A DNA stretch of 57,306 nucleotides from Paracoccaceae bacterium (GCA_027484915.1 JAIXSA010000055.1:1-57306), one strand, 5' to 3'; counted from the stretch's first letter, positions 1 to 8,510 are shown. The notes: generated by a model from the sequence alone, not told the origin. Made by a program: numbers and translations.

Positions 1-63
1 CATATAGGCGGCGAGTTGGTCGAAGTTTTCGATAAGGCCGCCGCCAGACTGTGGGATGGACAT
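1..63 (-). CDS. gshA: Glutamate--cysteine ligase, N-terminal fragment (partial)
   Basis: Only the first 21 codons lie in the window, reading leftwards from an ATG at 61-63; the gene continues past base 1. The peptide starts MSIPQSGGGLIENFDQLAAY, which matches from memory the start of the alphaproteobacterial/plant-type (class II) glutamate-cysteine ligase, the first enzyme of glutathione synthesis (ATP-dependent joining of glutamate and cysteine in the cytosol). The position also fits: in Rhodobacterales gshA commonly follows rsmE and a small membrane gene on the same strand. A 185-bp gap separates it from the upstream gene. No catalytic residue is visible in this fragment, so the call rests on the N-terminal sequence and the context. 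Confidence 0.8.
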   Translation of the reverse strand, partial: MSIPQSGGGLIENFDQLAAYM

Positions 64-248
64 GGGGAGGGGCTCCGGGTCTTCGCTGGTTCGGCCTGTT
101 CCGGCATCGCGACCGGAGGCAAAGTGGTGTCAAGCGGCGGCACCCAAGTCAAGGGGTGGCAATGGGTCGAGACTGGCAAACCGGTAAAAAAATCTTGCCA
201 ATTTCCAGCTCCTCTGCCGAAAACGGGCATGCTGAAGCTTGCTTTGCA

Positions 249-800
249 TCAACGCACAACCACCCCTGCACCCTTGCGCGCCCAGATCAGGCGGTCGACT
301 TCGGCCAGCGCGACCACGCGGCTGTCGGACGCCGGGGCGTCGGTGCCAAGTGCTGCGACAAGGGCGGCCATGTCGATGCCAGGCAGCGTGGCGAAGGCGT
401 CAAACAGCGCCTCGGCCCCGTCGGATTCGACCGGGATGTGCAGAAGCTGGCCATCGCCCTGCTTCAGCTTCCAGATCCGGCGGCCGCGCAGGGTAAGAAG
501 GCGGAGTTCGGACAATTCAGGCAGACCCACGAAACCACCGACGCGGGGGCCGAAGTAGGCAATCTGCGCTTCCGTCACGCGGACGATTCCGGGGGCCTCG
601 CCGTCCTGCTGAAAGCGCAAGCGGCGCCAGGCGGTCAGCGCCCAGGCAGCACCCAGTGCGACAAGCGCGAGGCCGAGGGGGGCCAAGAGATAGCCGCCGC
701 GCGTCGCGGTCCACAGGCCAAGTGCCGCAAGCGCCGCGCCCGCGATCACCTCGCGCCAGCGGTGGGCGGCGGACAAAAGCTCGGGGCGGACGAAGCTCAT
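249..800 (-). CDS. Conserved hypothetical membrane protein
   Basis: This encodes 183 residues. Two adjacent hydrophobic segments (about residues 15-35 and 36-58) form a membrane hairpin, followed by a soluble basic/mixed C-terminal part of about 120 residues with no motif I recognise. The ATG (798-800) overlaps the stop codon of rsmE by four bases (ATGA), so translation is coupled to rsmE and the start is well supported. It sits between rsmE and gshA, a conserved neighbourhood in Rhodobacteraceae. The fold of the soluble part (short beta-rich stretches, 'RRIWKLKQGDGQLLHIPVES') suggests a small PH-like domain, but that is a guess. Function unknown. Confidence 0.85.
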   Translation of the reverse strand: MSFVRPELLSAAHRWREVIAGAALAALGLWTATRGGYLLAPLGLALVALGAAWALTAWRRLRFQQDGEAPGIVRVTEAQIAYFGPRVGGFVGLPELSELRLLTLRGRRIWKLKQGDGQLLHIPVESDGAEALFDAFATLPGIDMAALVAALGTDAPASDSRVVALAEVDRLIWARKGAGVVVR

Positions 801-1516
801 CGCCAATCTCCGCAGGCGGCCTGCCACAGGGTCAGCGCGGCGACGGCGGCGGTGTCGGCGCGCAGGATGCGGGGGCCGAGAGAGAGGGGTGTGACGTTCG
901 GGCGGGCGCGGAGTTTGGCGGCCTCGTCGGCGGAGAACCCACCCTCGGGGCCGATCAGGATGGCGGCGGGGCCTGTCGTTTCGGCAATCGAGGCGGGCTG
1001 GCCGAGGGCGGTCTCGTCGCACCAGTAAAGGCGGCGGTCGTCGGGCCATTTGGCCAGCAGTTTGTCGAGGTGCTGGAGGTCCGTCACCTCGGGCACATAG
1101 GTCGCGCCGCATTGTTCGGCGGCCTCAAGCGCGTGGGCCTGCAGGCGGTCCTGACGGATGCGGTCGGAATTGGTGTGGCGGGTCTGGACAGGCAGGATGC
1201 GGGAAGCACCGAGTTCCACTGCCTTTTCGACGATGAAATCGGTGCGGGCCTTCTTGATCGGCGCAAAGAGAAGCCAGAGGTCGGGCGGAAGGCGCAGGGG
1301 GCGGGTCGGCGTGTCACAGACGGCGATGGCATTGCGCTTGCCGGCCTGGGCCAGGGTCGCGCGCCATTCGCCGTCCTTCCCGTTGAAGAGAAGGATGGCC
1401 GCCCCTTCGGCCAGCCGCATGACCCCGGTCAGGTAATGCGCCTGGTCCTGCGACAGGGCCACGGCTTGCCCCGCCCCAAGCGGCTGATCTACATAGAGCC
1501 TGATCTTCGCATCCAT
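797..1516 (-). CDS. rsmE: 16S rRNA (uracil(1498)-N3)-methyltransferase
   Basis: This 239-residue SPOUT-family methyltransferase transfers a methyl group from SAM to N3 of U1498 in 16S rRNA of the 30S subunit. The N-terminal PUA-like part covers roughly residues 1-70. The C-terminal SPOUT knot holds the family signatures GPEGGFS (SAM loop) and LGPRILRADTA. The family more often has ILR-x-ETA, so the Asp is a conservative variant. The length matches the family (about 240). The ATG at 1514-1516 is the first start that gives the MDAKIRLYV N-terminus; longer readings run into ubiA. It is divergent from ubiA with only 12 bp between start codons, and is coupled by ATGA to the downstream membrane gene. 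Confidence 0.95.
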   Translation of the reverse strand: MDAKIRLYVDQPLGAGQAVALSQDQAHYLTGVMRLAEGAAILLFNGKDGEWRATLAQAGKRNAIAVCDTPTRPLRLPPDLWLLFAPIKKARTDFIVEKAVELGASRILPVQTRHTNSDRIRQDRLQAHALEAAEQCGATYVPEVTDLQHLDKLLAKWPDDRRLYWCDETALGQPASIAETTGPAAILIGPEGGFSADEAAKLRARPNVTPLSLGPRILRADTAAVAALTLWQAACGDWR

Positions 1517-1528
1517 GAGCCCGAAACT

Positions 1529-2518
1529 ATGACCCAAGCGCCGGAATTGCCAGAGGCGGAGCCAGTGTCCGAGACGGTTCCGGGCCGCGTGGCAGATGCG
1601 CCGCGCGCGAATTGGGTGGATCGCTACGCTCCGGGTCCGGCGCGGCCCTACCTGCGGCTTTCCCGGGCGGACCGTCCCATCGGGACCTGGCTGCTGCTGA
1701 TCCCCTGCCTTTGGGCGATTGCGCTGGCGGGGGGAGTCGGCGGCTTTCGGGGGTGGGACGTCTGGCTGGCCCTGTCCTGCGGGGTCGGCGCATTCCTGAT
1801 GCGGGGGGCCGGGTGCACCTGGAACGACATCACCGACCGGGACATCGACGCGCAAGTGGCGCGGACGCGGTCGCGGCCCTTGCCAAGTGGCCAGGTGACG
1901 GTGCAGGGCGCGTTGGTCTGGATGGTGGTGCAGGCGCTGTTGGCGGCAGGGATCCTTTTTACCTACAACTGGCTGGCGGTGGGGCTGGGGGTCGCATCGC
2001 TGGCGCTGGTGGCGATCTATCCCTTTGCCAAGCGGTTCACCTGGTGGCCGCAGGTCTTCCTGGGGCTGGCGTTCAACTGGGGTGCCCTGCTGGCCTGGGC
2101 GGCCCATGCCGGAACCGTGCCCGCGGCGGCAGCGGCGCTTTATGCGGCGGGGATCGCCTGGACGCTGTACTACGACACGATCTACGCCCATCAGGACCGT
2201 GAGGACGACGCGCTGATCGGGGTGAAATCCACCGCGAGGCTGTTCGGGGACAAGAGCCGCACCTGGCTTTGGGGCTTTGCCGCGCTGACGCTGGTCCTGT
2301 TCGGCGCGGCGGTGGTGCTGGCCCATGCGGGTGCACACCGGCCGCTGGCCTTCGTCGTGGCTCTGGGGGGCGTCTGGGCGATGGGCTGGCATCTGGGCTG
2401 GCAGATGCGGCGGCTGGACCTCGATGACCCGGCCTCCTGCCTGCAGGTGTTCCGGGCGAACCGGGACGCAGGGCTGATCCCCCTGCCGTTTCTTGCCGCC
2501 GCAGCATGGCTTGGTTGA
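1529..2518 (+). CDS. ubiA: 4-hydroxybenzoate polyprenyltransferase
   Basis: This 329-residue integral membrane prenyltransferase attaches the polyprenyl tail to 4-hydroxybenzoate, the first membrane step of ubiquinone synthesis. The first Asp-rich motif NDITDRDID and the second, DREDDALIG, coordinate Mg-diphosphate. The intramembrane consensus DRPIGTWLLLIPCLW and about eight hydrophobic helices are present. The chosen ATG (1529) gives MTQAPELPEAEP with a hydrophilic leader of about 45 residues before the first helix. Earlier in-frame codons lie inside the divergent rsmE gene. Length is slightly above the E. coli enzyme (290) because of that leader. It is transcribed away from rsmE, so both promoters must overlap the opposite coding starts. 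Confidence 0.95.
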   Translation: MTQAPELPEAEPVSETVPGRVADAPRANWVDRYAPGPARPYLRLSRADRPIGTWLLLIPCLWAIALAGGVGGFRGWDVWLALSCGVGAFLMRGAGCTWNDITDRDIDAQVARTRSRPLPSGQVTVQGALVWMVVQALLAAGILFTYNWLAVGLGVASLALVAIYPFAKRFTWWPQVFLGLAFNWGALLAWAAHAGTVPAAAAALYAAGIAWTLYYDTIYAHQDREDDALIGVKSTARLFGDKSRTWLWGFAALTLVLFGAAVVLAHAGAHRPLAFVVALGGVWAMGWHLGWQMRRLDLDDPASCLQVFRANRDAGLIPLPFLAAAAWLG

Positions 2519-2574
2519 ACAGGCGCGCCCAAACCCCTAGGAAGCGGGGGACGTGAGTCTTCCGGAAGATCCAT

Positions 2575-4644
2575 TTGCCGTCGCGCCTCGCCAAGCTGTC
2601 CTCTGCCACCCTCGCGCTGCTGGCTTATGTGCTGGCGGCGGGCGTCATGGTCTCGGTCGCCTACGGGGCGGCGCTGGTCATCGAATCGCGCACGCAGAAG
2701 GTGGTGACGGCCAAGCTGGCCGAGGCCGGGTTCGACTGGATCACGGTCGACACCGACGGTCTGCAGGTCCGGCTGACCGGAACCGCCCCGCGCGAGGCCG
2801 ACCGCTTCCGTGCGGTCAACATGGTCGGTGCGCTGATCGACACCTCGCGCATCCGCGACGGCCTGGACGTAACTCCGGCCTCGGCCATCGAGGCACCGAA
2901 GTTCAGCGTCGAGATGCTGCGCACCGAGGATGAGGTCCAGCTTTCCGGGCTGATCCCGGAAAACCCAGGTGAGGGCGGGCTGAGCGAAGTGGCGCTTTCG
3001 GAAGCGGCGGCGGCGCTGGCGCCCGGGACAGAGCTGCCGGACATGCTGGAGACAGCGGACTATCCCGCGCCCGCGACCTGGAACGAGGCGCTTGCGTTCG
3101 GGCTTGAAGCGCTGAAGCGGCTGGAGCTTTCCAAGGTCTCGGTTGCGGCAGACCGGGTCGAAGTGAAGGCCATTGCCGAGAGCGACGCCGAAAAGCGCCG
3201 GATGGAGACGGAACTCCGTGGGCTGGCACCGGCCAAGGTTCAGCTGGTGCTGGACATCTCGGCCCCACGTCCGGTGATCACGCCCTTCACGCTGCGTTTC
3301 GTCAAGGATGCCGAGGGCGCGCGGTTCGACAGCTGTTCGGCAGATACCGACCGGGCACGGGCGCAAATCCTGCGGACCGCAGCGACGGCAGGGGTCGAGG
3401 GCTCTCCGGTCTGTCAGGTCGGGCTGGGCGTGCCGACCCCCCGCTGGGCCGAGGCCGTGGGACTGGGTATCCTGGCGGTAAGCGAACTTGGATCGGGGTC
3501 GGTCACCTTCTCGGACGCCGATGTCACGCTTCTGGCGGGCAGCGACGTGCCCCAGTCCGCCTTCGACAAGGTGGTGGGCGAGTTGGAGACCGGTCTGCCG
3601 GACGTCTTCTCGCTGACGTCGACGCTGGAGAAGAAGGAAAGTGCTACGCAGGGACCGGCGGAGTTCACCGCGACGGCCAGCGAGGACGGCAAGGTCGAGT
3701 TGCGCGGGCGGCTGACGGACGAGATGCAGCGCCAGGCCGTGGACGCCTTTGCGCGCTCGGCCTTTGAGGGGGCCGAGGTGCTGACCGCAACGCGCCTGGA
3801 TGACACCCTGCCCGATGGCTGGCCCGTCCGGGTGCTGGCAGGGCTGAAGGCGCTGGCCGAGGTCGAGCATGGCAAGCTTCTGGTCCGCGCCGACCTGGTC
3901 GAGGTGACGGGCGTCACCGGTTCCACCGCCACGCGGGGGCGGATCACACAGATCCTGTCCGAAGAGCTGGGCCAGGGCCAGACCTTCAAGGTCAATGTGC
4001 GGTATGACGAGGCGCTGGACCCGCTGGCGGCGGTGCCCACCCCCGAGGAATGCGTGGCCGATGTGAATGCCGTCATCGCGCGGACGAAGATAACCTTCAC
4101 GCCCTCGTCGGCAGAGATCGCCACCACGGCCCGACCCGTGCTGGACGAGCTGGCGGGTATTCTGGTCAACTGCCCGCCCATATGGATGGAGATCGGCGGC
4201 CATACCGATGCCCAGGGGTCCGAAGGCGGCAACCAGGCGCTCTCGCAGGCGCGGGCTGAAGCGGTGCTTTTGGCGCTTCAGGGCCGGCGGGTCGATGTCT
4301 CGGGCATGACTGCGGTCGGCTATGGTGAGACGAAACCGATTGCCGACAACGACAGCGAAGAGGGCCGCGAGGCCAACCGTCGGATCGAATTCGTGCTTCA
4401 AAGCGCGACGGCCCCCGTCGCGGGAGCGGCGGCCGAGGCTCCGGCGGAGGGTACGGCGGCTGCAGCGGCCCCGACAGTCGCAGCAGCCCCGGCAGAGGCA
4501 GCGGAGGATGAGGCGGCCGAGGACGCGGCGGCTGCATCGACTGCAGGTCCGGATTTTTCGGATGACACAAGCCCGTCCGTGGCACCGACCGAAAAGACCA
4601 TTGTGCCGAAACCGCGCCCCGAGGGGCTGAAGGCTGAAGAATGA
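2575..4644 (+). CDS. OmpA-family envelope protein with N-terminal membrane anchor
   Basis: This 689-residue protein appears to link the cell envelope to peptidoglycan. An N-terminal hydrophobic segment (about residues 10-35) acts as an uncleaved anchor or signal. A long alpha/beta periplasmic region follows, then a C-terminal OmpA-like peptidoglycan-binding domain (about residues 490-610) with the typical I-x-FTPSSAEI, IGGHTDAQGS, LSQARAEAV and NRRIEFVL elements. The last 70 residues are an Ala/Glu/Pro-rich tail. The start is TTG at 2575: the in-frame codon at 2554 is a stop, no ATG follows before the hydrophobic segment, and a GGAAG Shine-Dalgarno lies 7-8 bases upstream. The stop overlaps the next gene (ATGA). 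Confidence 0.85.
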   Translation: MPSRLAKLSSATLALLAYVLAAGVMVSVAYGAALVIESRTQKVVTAKLAEAGFDWITVDTDGLQVRLTGTAPREADRFRAVNMVGALIDTSRIRDGLDVTPASAIEAPKFSVEMLRTEDEVQLSGLIPENPGEGGLSEVALSEAAAALAPGTELPDMLETADYPAPATWNEALAFGLEALKRLELSKVSVAADRVEVKAIAESDAEKRRMETELRGLAPAKVQLVLDISAPRPVITPFTLRFVKDAEGARFDSCSADTDRARAQILRTAATAGVEGSPVCQVGLGVPTPRWAEAVGLGILAVSELGSGSVTFSDADVTLLAGSDVPQSAFDKVVGELETGLPDVFSLTSTLEKKESATQGPAEFTATASEDGKVELRGRLTDEMQRQAVDAFARSAFEGAEVLTATRLDDTLPDGWPVRVLAGLKALAEVEHGKLLVRADLVEVTGVTGSTATRGRITQILSEELGQGQTFKVNVRYDEALDPLAAVPTPEECVADVNAVIARTKITFTPSSAEIATTARPVLDELAGILVNCPPIWMEIGGHTDAQGSEGGNQALSQARAEAVLLALQGRRVDVSGMTAVGYGETKPIADNDSEEGREANRRIEFVLQSATAPVAGAAAEAPAEGTAAAAAPTVAAAPAEAAEDEAAEDAAAASTAGPDFSDDTSPSVAPTEKTIVPKPRPEGLKAEE

Positions 4645-4970
4645 ACCGCACCGAATTTGTCGTCGCCACCGCCATCATCCTGCTGGTCGCCTTCGCGATG
4701 GGCTGGTTCACACATTGGCTTCTGCACCGCTTCACCCGGGTCCAGGGCGGCGACATGGCCGAAATGGACAAGCTTGCCCAGTCGCTGCACGAAGCCGAGG
4801 AGTTGCGCGATCAGGCGTTGGCCTATCTCGAGCAGCGTGAGGCCGAGTTGATGAACCACATCAGCCAGTCCGAGGCCGAGCTCAAGGCCGCGATGGAGGG
4901 CTTGCGCGACGCCCGCCATGAGGCCGAGGAGATGCGCGCCTATATCGAGCGAATGCATGCGAACGGGTAA
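4641..4970 (+). CDS. Small membrane-anchored coiled-coil protein
   Basis: This encodes 109 residues. One N-terminal transmembrane helix (about residues 7-28) is followed by a charged heptad-like helix (about 38-107) rich in Glu, Ala and Leu, predicted to form a coiled coil in the cytoplasm or periplasm. The ATG overlaps the stop of the OmpA-like gene by four bases, so the two are translationally coupled and probably act together at the envelope. I recognise no named family. A tail-like partner of the OmpA protein, or a small scaffold, is possible but is inference only. Confidence 0.85.
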   Translation: MNRTEFVVATAIILLVAFAMGWFTHWLLHRFTRVQGGDMAEMDKLAQSLHEAEELRDQALAYLEQREAELMNHISQSEAELKAAMEGLRDARHEAEEMRAYIERMHANG

Positions 4971-4975
4971 GACTG

Positions 4976-5029
4976 GCGCCCATTTCCTGCGGAAATCGGT
5001 CCGGAAATCGTTCATTTTCCGGTGGGCGC
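4976..5029 (+). other. Three-way-junction inverted repeats upstream of gabD
   Basis: Three nested complementary pairs are seen. An outer GCGCCCA (4976-4982) pairs with TGGGCGC (5023-5029). Inside lie hairpin TTTCC/GGAAA (4983-4987 with 4991-4995, loop TGC) and hairpin CCGGAAA/TTTCCGG (5001-5007 with 5016-5022). The fold starts 5 bases after the stop of the coiled-coil gene and ends 120 bases before gabD. It could be an end-of-transcript structure (no U-tract follows) or part of a gabD leader. Confidence 0.5.
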
Positions 5030-5149
5030 GCGGGAACAAGTCCAGCTTGTCGGGGATTTGATCAAACCTTGGCCTGACGCGCGCCTTGCAACTGGACATA
5101 CCGCTCCCTGCGTGGCACCTGTCGCATAAAGCATAAGGAGGGCCCACAC

Positions 5150-6628
5150 ATGCTCGATTCCGTGACCGACCTTGCGTCGCTTCTGAAAGACCCCTCGCTT
5201 CTGGTGACCAAGTCCTACGTGGCCGGTGAATGGATCGCGGCCGAAGATGGGTCGACCTTCCCCGTGACGAACCCCGCCCGGGGTGACGTGATCTGCCACC
5301 TGCCGAATCTTGGCCGGGCCGAGGCCGCCCGCGCGATCACCGCGGCGCACACCGCGCACCGCGAATGGGCCAAGCGCACCGGGAAAGAGCGCGCCCAAGT
5401 GCTGCGCAAGTGGTTCGACCTCTGCATGGCGAACCAGGATGACCTGGCGACGATCCTGACGGCCGAGATGGGCAAGCCGCTTGCCGAAGCCAAGGGCGAG
5501 ATCGCCTATGGCTCGTCCTACATCGAGTTTTATGGCGAGGAAGCCAAGCGCACCTATGGCGACATCATCCCAGGTCACCAGCGCGACAAGCGCATTCATG
5601 TGCTGAAACAGCCTATCGGGGTTGCGGCCTCGATCACGCCCTGGAACTTCCCGAACGCGATGATCGCGCGGAAGGTAGCCCCTGCCCTTGCGGCAGGCTG
5701 CGGTTTCGTGGCGCGCCCGGCGGCGGAGACGCCCCTTTCGGCCCTTGCGCTGGCGGTGCTGGCGGAACGGGCTGGCGTGCCGAGCGGCCTCTTCTCGGTG
5801 ATCACCTCGAAGCGGTCCTCAGACATCGGGAAGGAATTCTGCGAGAACCCGCTGATCCGGAAGCTGACCTTCACCGGGTCCACGGAAGTCGGTCGCATCC
5901 TGCTGAAGCAGGCGGCGGATCAGATCCTGAAATGCAGCATGGAACTGGGCGGGAATGCGCCCTTCATCGTCTTCGACGACGCCGATCTGGATGCCGCCGT
6001 GGAAGGCGCGATGATCTCCAAGTTCCGCAACAACGGCCAGACATGCGTCTGCGCGAACCGGATCTACGTGCAGGCTGGGGTCTATGACGCCTTCGCCAGG
6101 AAGCTGGCTGCGGCGGTCGAGAAACTGGCCATCGGCGACGGGCTGAAGCCAGGCGTCACCACCGGCCCGCTGATCAACGCAGCCGCCGTGGACAAGGTCG
6201 AGGAGCATATCGCCGACGTCCTCGCCGGCGGCGGCAAGATCGTCACCGGGGGCAAGCGGCATGAACTGGGCGGGACCTTCTTCCAGCCGACCGTGGTGAC
6301 CGGCGTGAAACCGGACATGAAGGTCGCACAGGAAGAGACCTTCGGGCCGCTCGCGCCCTTGTTCAAGTTCGAGACCGAGGAAGAGGTGATCGAACTGGCC
6401 AACGCCACGATCTTCGGCCTCGCCTCTTACTTCTATGCCCGCGACATCGGGCGGATCACCCGGGTGCAGGAAGCACTGGAATACGGGATGGTCGGGGTGA
6501 ACACCGGCCTCATCTCGAACGAGATGGCGCCCTTCGGGGGCGTCAAGCAGTCGGGTCTGGGCCGTGAAGGCAGCCGCCACGGGATCGACGACTATATGGA
6601 ACTGAAATACGTCTGCCTGTCGGTCTGA
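5150..6628 (+). CDS. gabD: NAD(P)-dependent succinate-semialdehyde dehydrogenase
   Basis: This 492-residue cytosolic aldehyde dehydrogenase oxidises succinate semialdehyde to succinate at the end of GABA or related degradation. Catalytic Cys299 lies in NNGQTCVCANR and the general base Glu265 in MELGGNAP. The FTGSTEVG glycine motif and the C-terminal MAPFGGVKQSGLGREGS are typical of GabD. In the cofactor-binding strand the usual KPA is RPA (FVARPAAETP), a change that could affect NAD/NADP preference. Length matches the family (480-490). A strong AAGGAGGG ribosome site precedes the ATG. No gabT or gabP is nearby, so another aldehyde substrate such as glutarate semialdehyde cannot be excluded. 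Confidence 0.92.
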   Translation: MLDSVTDLASLLKDPSLLVTKSYVAGEWIAAEDGSTFPVTNPARGDVICHLPNLGRAEAARAITAAHTAHREWAKRTGKERAQVLRKWFDLCMANQDDLATILTAEMGKPLAEAKGEIAYGSSYIEFYGEEAKRTYGDIIPGHQRDKRIHVLKQPIGVAASITPWNFPNAMIARKVAPALAAGCGFVARPAAETPLSALALAVLAERAGVPSGLFSVITSKRSSDIGKEFCENPLIRKLTFTGSTEVGRILLKQAADQILKCSMELGGNAPFIVFDDADLDAAVEGAMISKFRNNGQTCVCANRIYVQAGVYDAFARKLAAAVEKLAIGDGLKPGVTTGPLINAAAVDKVEEHIADVLAGGGKIVTGGKRHELGGTFFQPTVVTGVKPDMKVAQEETFGPLAPLFKFETEEEVIELANATIFGLASYFYARDIGRITRVQEALEYGMVGVNTGLISNEMAPFGGVKQSGLGREGSRHGIDDYMELKYVCLSV

Positions 6629-6642
6629 CGGCTTGGACAGAG

Positions 6643-6675
6643 GACAAGGGGTGGTCCGCAGGGCCGCCCCTTGTC
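6643..6675 (+). terminator. Hairpin, probable terminator of gabD
   Basis: GACAAGGGG (6643-6651) pairs with CCCCTTGTC (6667-6675), and the stem can be extended by three more pairs. It begins 14 bases after the gabD stop. The U-tract is weak (ATTCC), so termination may be partial or Rho-assisted. Confidence 0.5.
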
Positions 6676-6784
6676 ATTCCACCTGTGCATTTCGGCAGGG
6701 ATGTCCCGCCGTTTCGCGCCTCTGGTGCAGGCCGGCCCAAAGCACTAGCTTTCTTCTTCGATCCGCAATCGAAGGGCACCCCGC

Positions 6785-7630
6785 ATGTCGAACGACTACA
6801 CCCCGCCGAAGGTCTGGAAATGGGAGCAGCCCTCGGGCGGCACCTTCGCCTCGATCAACCGCCCCATCGCGGGTGCGACGCATGACAAGGTGCTTCCGGT
6901 GGGCGAGCATCCGTTGCAGCTGTATTCCCTGGCGACGCCGAACGGGATCAAGGTGACGATCCTGCTGGAAGAGCTTCTGCAGGCGGGCCATGACGCGGAA
7001 TACGACGCCTGGCTGATCGACATCGGCAAGGGCGACCAGTTCGGTTCGGGATTTGTGGAGATCAACCCGAACTCGAAGATCCCGGCGCTGAAGGATCATT
7101 CCAACGGCCAGCGGGTGTTCGAAAGCGCCTCGATCATGCTGTACCTGGCCGAGAAGTTCGGCGGCGCGTTCATCCCGAAGGATGCGTCGAAACGGACCGA
7201 GATGTTTTCCTGGCTTTTCTGGCAGATGGGCTCCGCGCCCTTCGTCGGCGGCGGCTTCGGGCATTTCTACGCCTATGCCCCCGTGAAGATCGAATACGCG
7301 ATCAACCGCTATGCGATGGAGACGAAGCGGCAGTTGGATGTGCTGGACCAGCACCTGGCGAAGAACGAATGGATGGCCGGGGAGTATTCGCTGGCCGACA
7401 TGGCGATCTATGCCTGGTACGGGAACCTGGTGCTGGGCCGGGCCTACAACTCGGCCGAGTTCCTGGATGTGGAGAGCTACAAGAATGTGCTCGCCTGGGC
7501 GAAACGCATCGATGCGCGGCCGGGTGTGGTCCGGGGCCGGAAGGTCAACCGGTCCTGGGGCGAGGACTGGGAGAAGTTGCCCGAGCGGCACTCGGCGGCG
7601 GATTTCGACAAGCTTCCCAAGGCACCCTGA
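6785..7630 (+). CDS. yghU: YghU-type glutathione transferase / disulfide-bond oxidoreductase
   Basis: This 281-residue cytosolic protein of the Nu-class GST family reduces disulfides using glutathione and shows peroxidase activity in characterised members. A thioredoxin-fold N-terminal half (about residues 45-135) carries TPNGIKVTILLEE and NPNSKIPAL plus ESASIMLYLAEKFG for glutathione binding. An all-helical C-terminal half follows, with the conserved GGGFGHFYAYAP stretch. Length is close to E. coli YghU (288). The ATG at 6785 follows GAAGGG; part of that site can pair with an upstream CTTCGAT/ATCGAAG hairpin (6756-6774). A terminator follows, so it is probably monocistronic. Confidence 0.9.
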   Translation: MSNDYTPPKVWKWEQPSGGTFASINRPIAGATHDKVLPVGEHPLQLYSLATPNGIKVTILLEELLQAGHDAEYDAWLIDIGKGDQFGSGFVEINPNSKIPALKDHSNGQRVFESASIMLYLAEKFGGAFIPKDASKRTEMFSWLFWQMGSAPFVGGGFGHFYAYAPVKIEYAINRYAMETKRQLDVLDQHLAKNEWMAGEYSLADMAIYAWYGNLVLGRAYNSAEFLDVESYKNVLAWAKRIDARPGVVRGRKVNRSWGEDWEKLPERHSAADFDKLPKAP

Positions 7631-7650
7631 GGTAGGCTCGGGACGGATTG

Positions 7651-7684
7651 AGCCAGCCTTGGGCTTCGCCTAGGCTGGCTTTTC
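7651..7684 (+). terminator. Rho-independent terminator after yghU
   Basis: AGCCAGCCT (7651-7659) pairs perfectly with AGGCTGGCT (7672-7680), with inner G/C pairs around a TTC loop, followed by TTTT(CC). It begins 20 bases after the yghU stop. Confidence 0.85.
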
Positions 7685-7703
7685 CATATCCAGGGAGCCC
7701 CAT

Positions 7704-8435
7704 ATGTCCAACCGCATCGCCGTCGTCACCGGAGCCGCAGGGGGGCTGGGCCGGGCCTTCGTGGACAGGTTGTTGGCCGATGGCCTGACGGTGGTGGGGG
7801 TGGACATCGACGGCGCTGCCCTGCTGACGATGGCGGCGGACCGTGAGGGGTTCGTGGCGGAAGCCGTGGACCTGACGGATGCCGATGCGATTGCCGACCT
7901 CTTCGACCGGCTGAGTGCCCGTTTTGGGGGCGTGGACGCGCTGGTGAACAACGCCGGGACCTGCTTCATGTCGGACTTCCCGGACATTCCGGCCAGCGAG
8001 CTTGACCGGCAGATGGCGATCAACTTCTCCTCGGCCTTCCATTGCTGCCAGGGGGCGGTAAAGGCGATGCTGGGGCGGCCGGGGGTGCGGAAGATCGTGA
8101 ACATCTCGTCGAACGGCGCCTACAACTTCGACGTCTTCGACCCGCCGCATTACCGGGCGTCCAAGGCGGCGATGGACACGCTGACCAAAGACCTCGCCCG
8201 GCGATATGCGCGAGAGAGGATCGCGGTGAACTCCATCGCGCCGGCGATGACCGAGACGCCCTTGTTCAATGTGCTGACCGAAGAGGTGCTGGCCAAGGCA
8301 ATCAGCGCAATGCCGCACGGGCGGGCAATGCAGCCGGACGAGATCGCGAACTGGGTGGGGTTCCTGATCTCGCCCGCGGGGGATGTGTCGTCGGGGAATG
8401 TCATCATCCTGAACCAGGGGCGCGACGTGCGGTAG
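7704..8435 (+). CDS. Short-chain dehydrogenase/reductase (SDR)
   Basis: This 243-residue classical SDR carries out NAD(P)-dependent alcohol/ketone oxidoreduction in the cytosol. The cofactor motif TGAAGGLG lies near residue 10. An Asp at the end of beta-2 (VGVDID) favours NAD(H). NNAG is near residue 88. The catalytic Ser sits in NISSNGAY and the YRASK motif supplies Tyr and Lys. The N/S/Y/K tetrad is complete. Substrate cannot be told from the sequence. AGGGAG precedes the ATG. A tandem-palindrome element separates it from the aminotransferase gene 75 bp downstream, so co-transcription is possible with modulation at that element. Confidence 0.88.
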   Translation: MSNRIAVVTGAAGGLGRAFVDRLLADGLTVVGVDIDGAALLTMAADREGFVAEAVDLTDADAIADLFDRLSARFGGVDALVNNAGTCFMSDFPDIPASELDRQMAINFSSAFHCCQGAVKAMLGRPGVRKIVNISSNGAYNFDVFDPPHYRASKAAMDTLTKDLARRYARERIAVNSIAPAMTETPLFNVLTEEVLAKAISAMPHGRAMQPDEIANWVGFLISPAGDVSSGNVIILNQGRDVR

Positions 8436-8442
8436 CTGGGAC

Positions 8443-8491
8443 CAAATTCCTTAAGTAAGGAATTTGACAAGAATTTTACTTAAAATTCTTG
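8443..8491. repeat. Tandem palindrome pair, copy 1
   Basis: Two 24-nt palindromes sit side by side, 8443-8466 and 8468-8491. Each has 11-bp perfectly complementary arms (arm 1 CAAATTCCTTA, arm 2 CAAGAATTTTA) around a 2-nt centre. They lie between the SDR stop and the aminotransferase start, just before its ribosome site. Related pairs occur at 40249-40292, 44220-44263 and 56233-56277. Confidence 0.9.
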
Positions 8492-8510
8492 GGGTTGCGC
8501 GAGGGGGCAC

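Noticed and set aside
51-1028. Long open frame on the plus strand across gshA, the membrane gene and rsmE
   Set aside because: It opposes three well-supported minus-strand genes, has no domain, and is the usual antisense openness of GC-rich DNA.
656-1528. Extension of ubiA upstream to 656
   Set aside because: The added sequence overlaps rsmE on the other strand and has no family similarity; the ATG at 1529 gives the normal protein.
8443-8491. CRISPR-like repeats
   Set aside because: The palindromes occur as isolated pairs with no regularly spaced array or unique spacers, and no cas genes are present.
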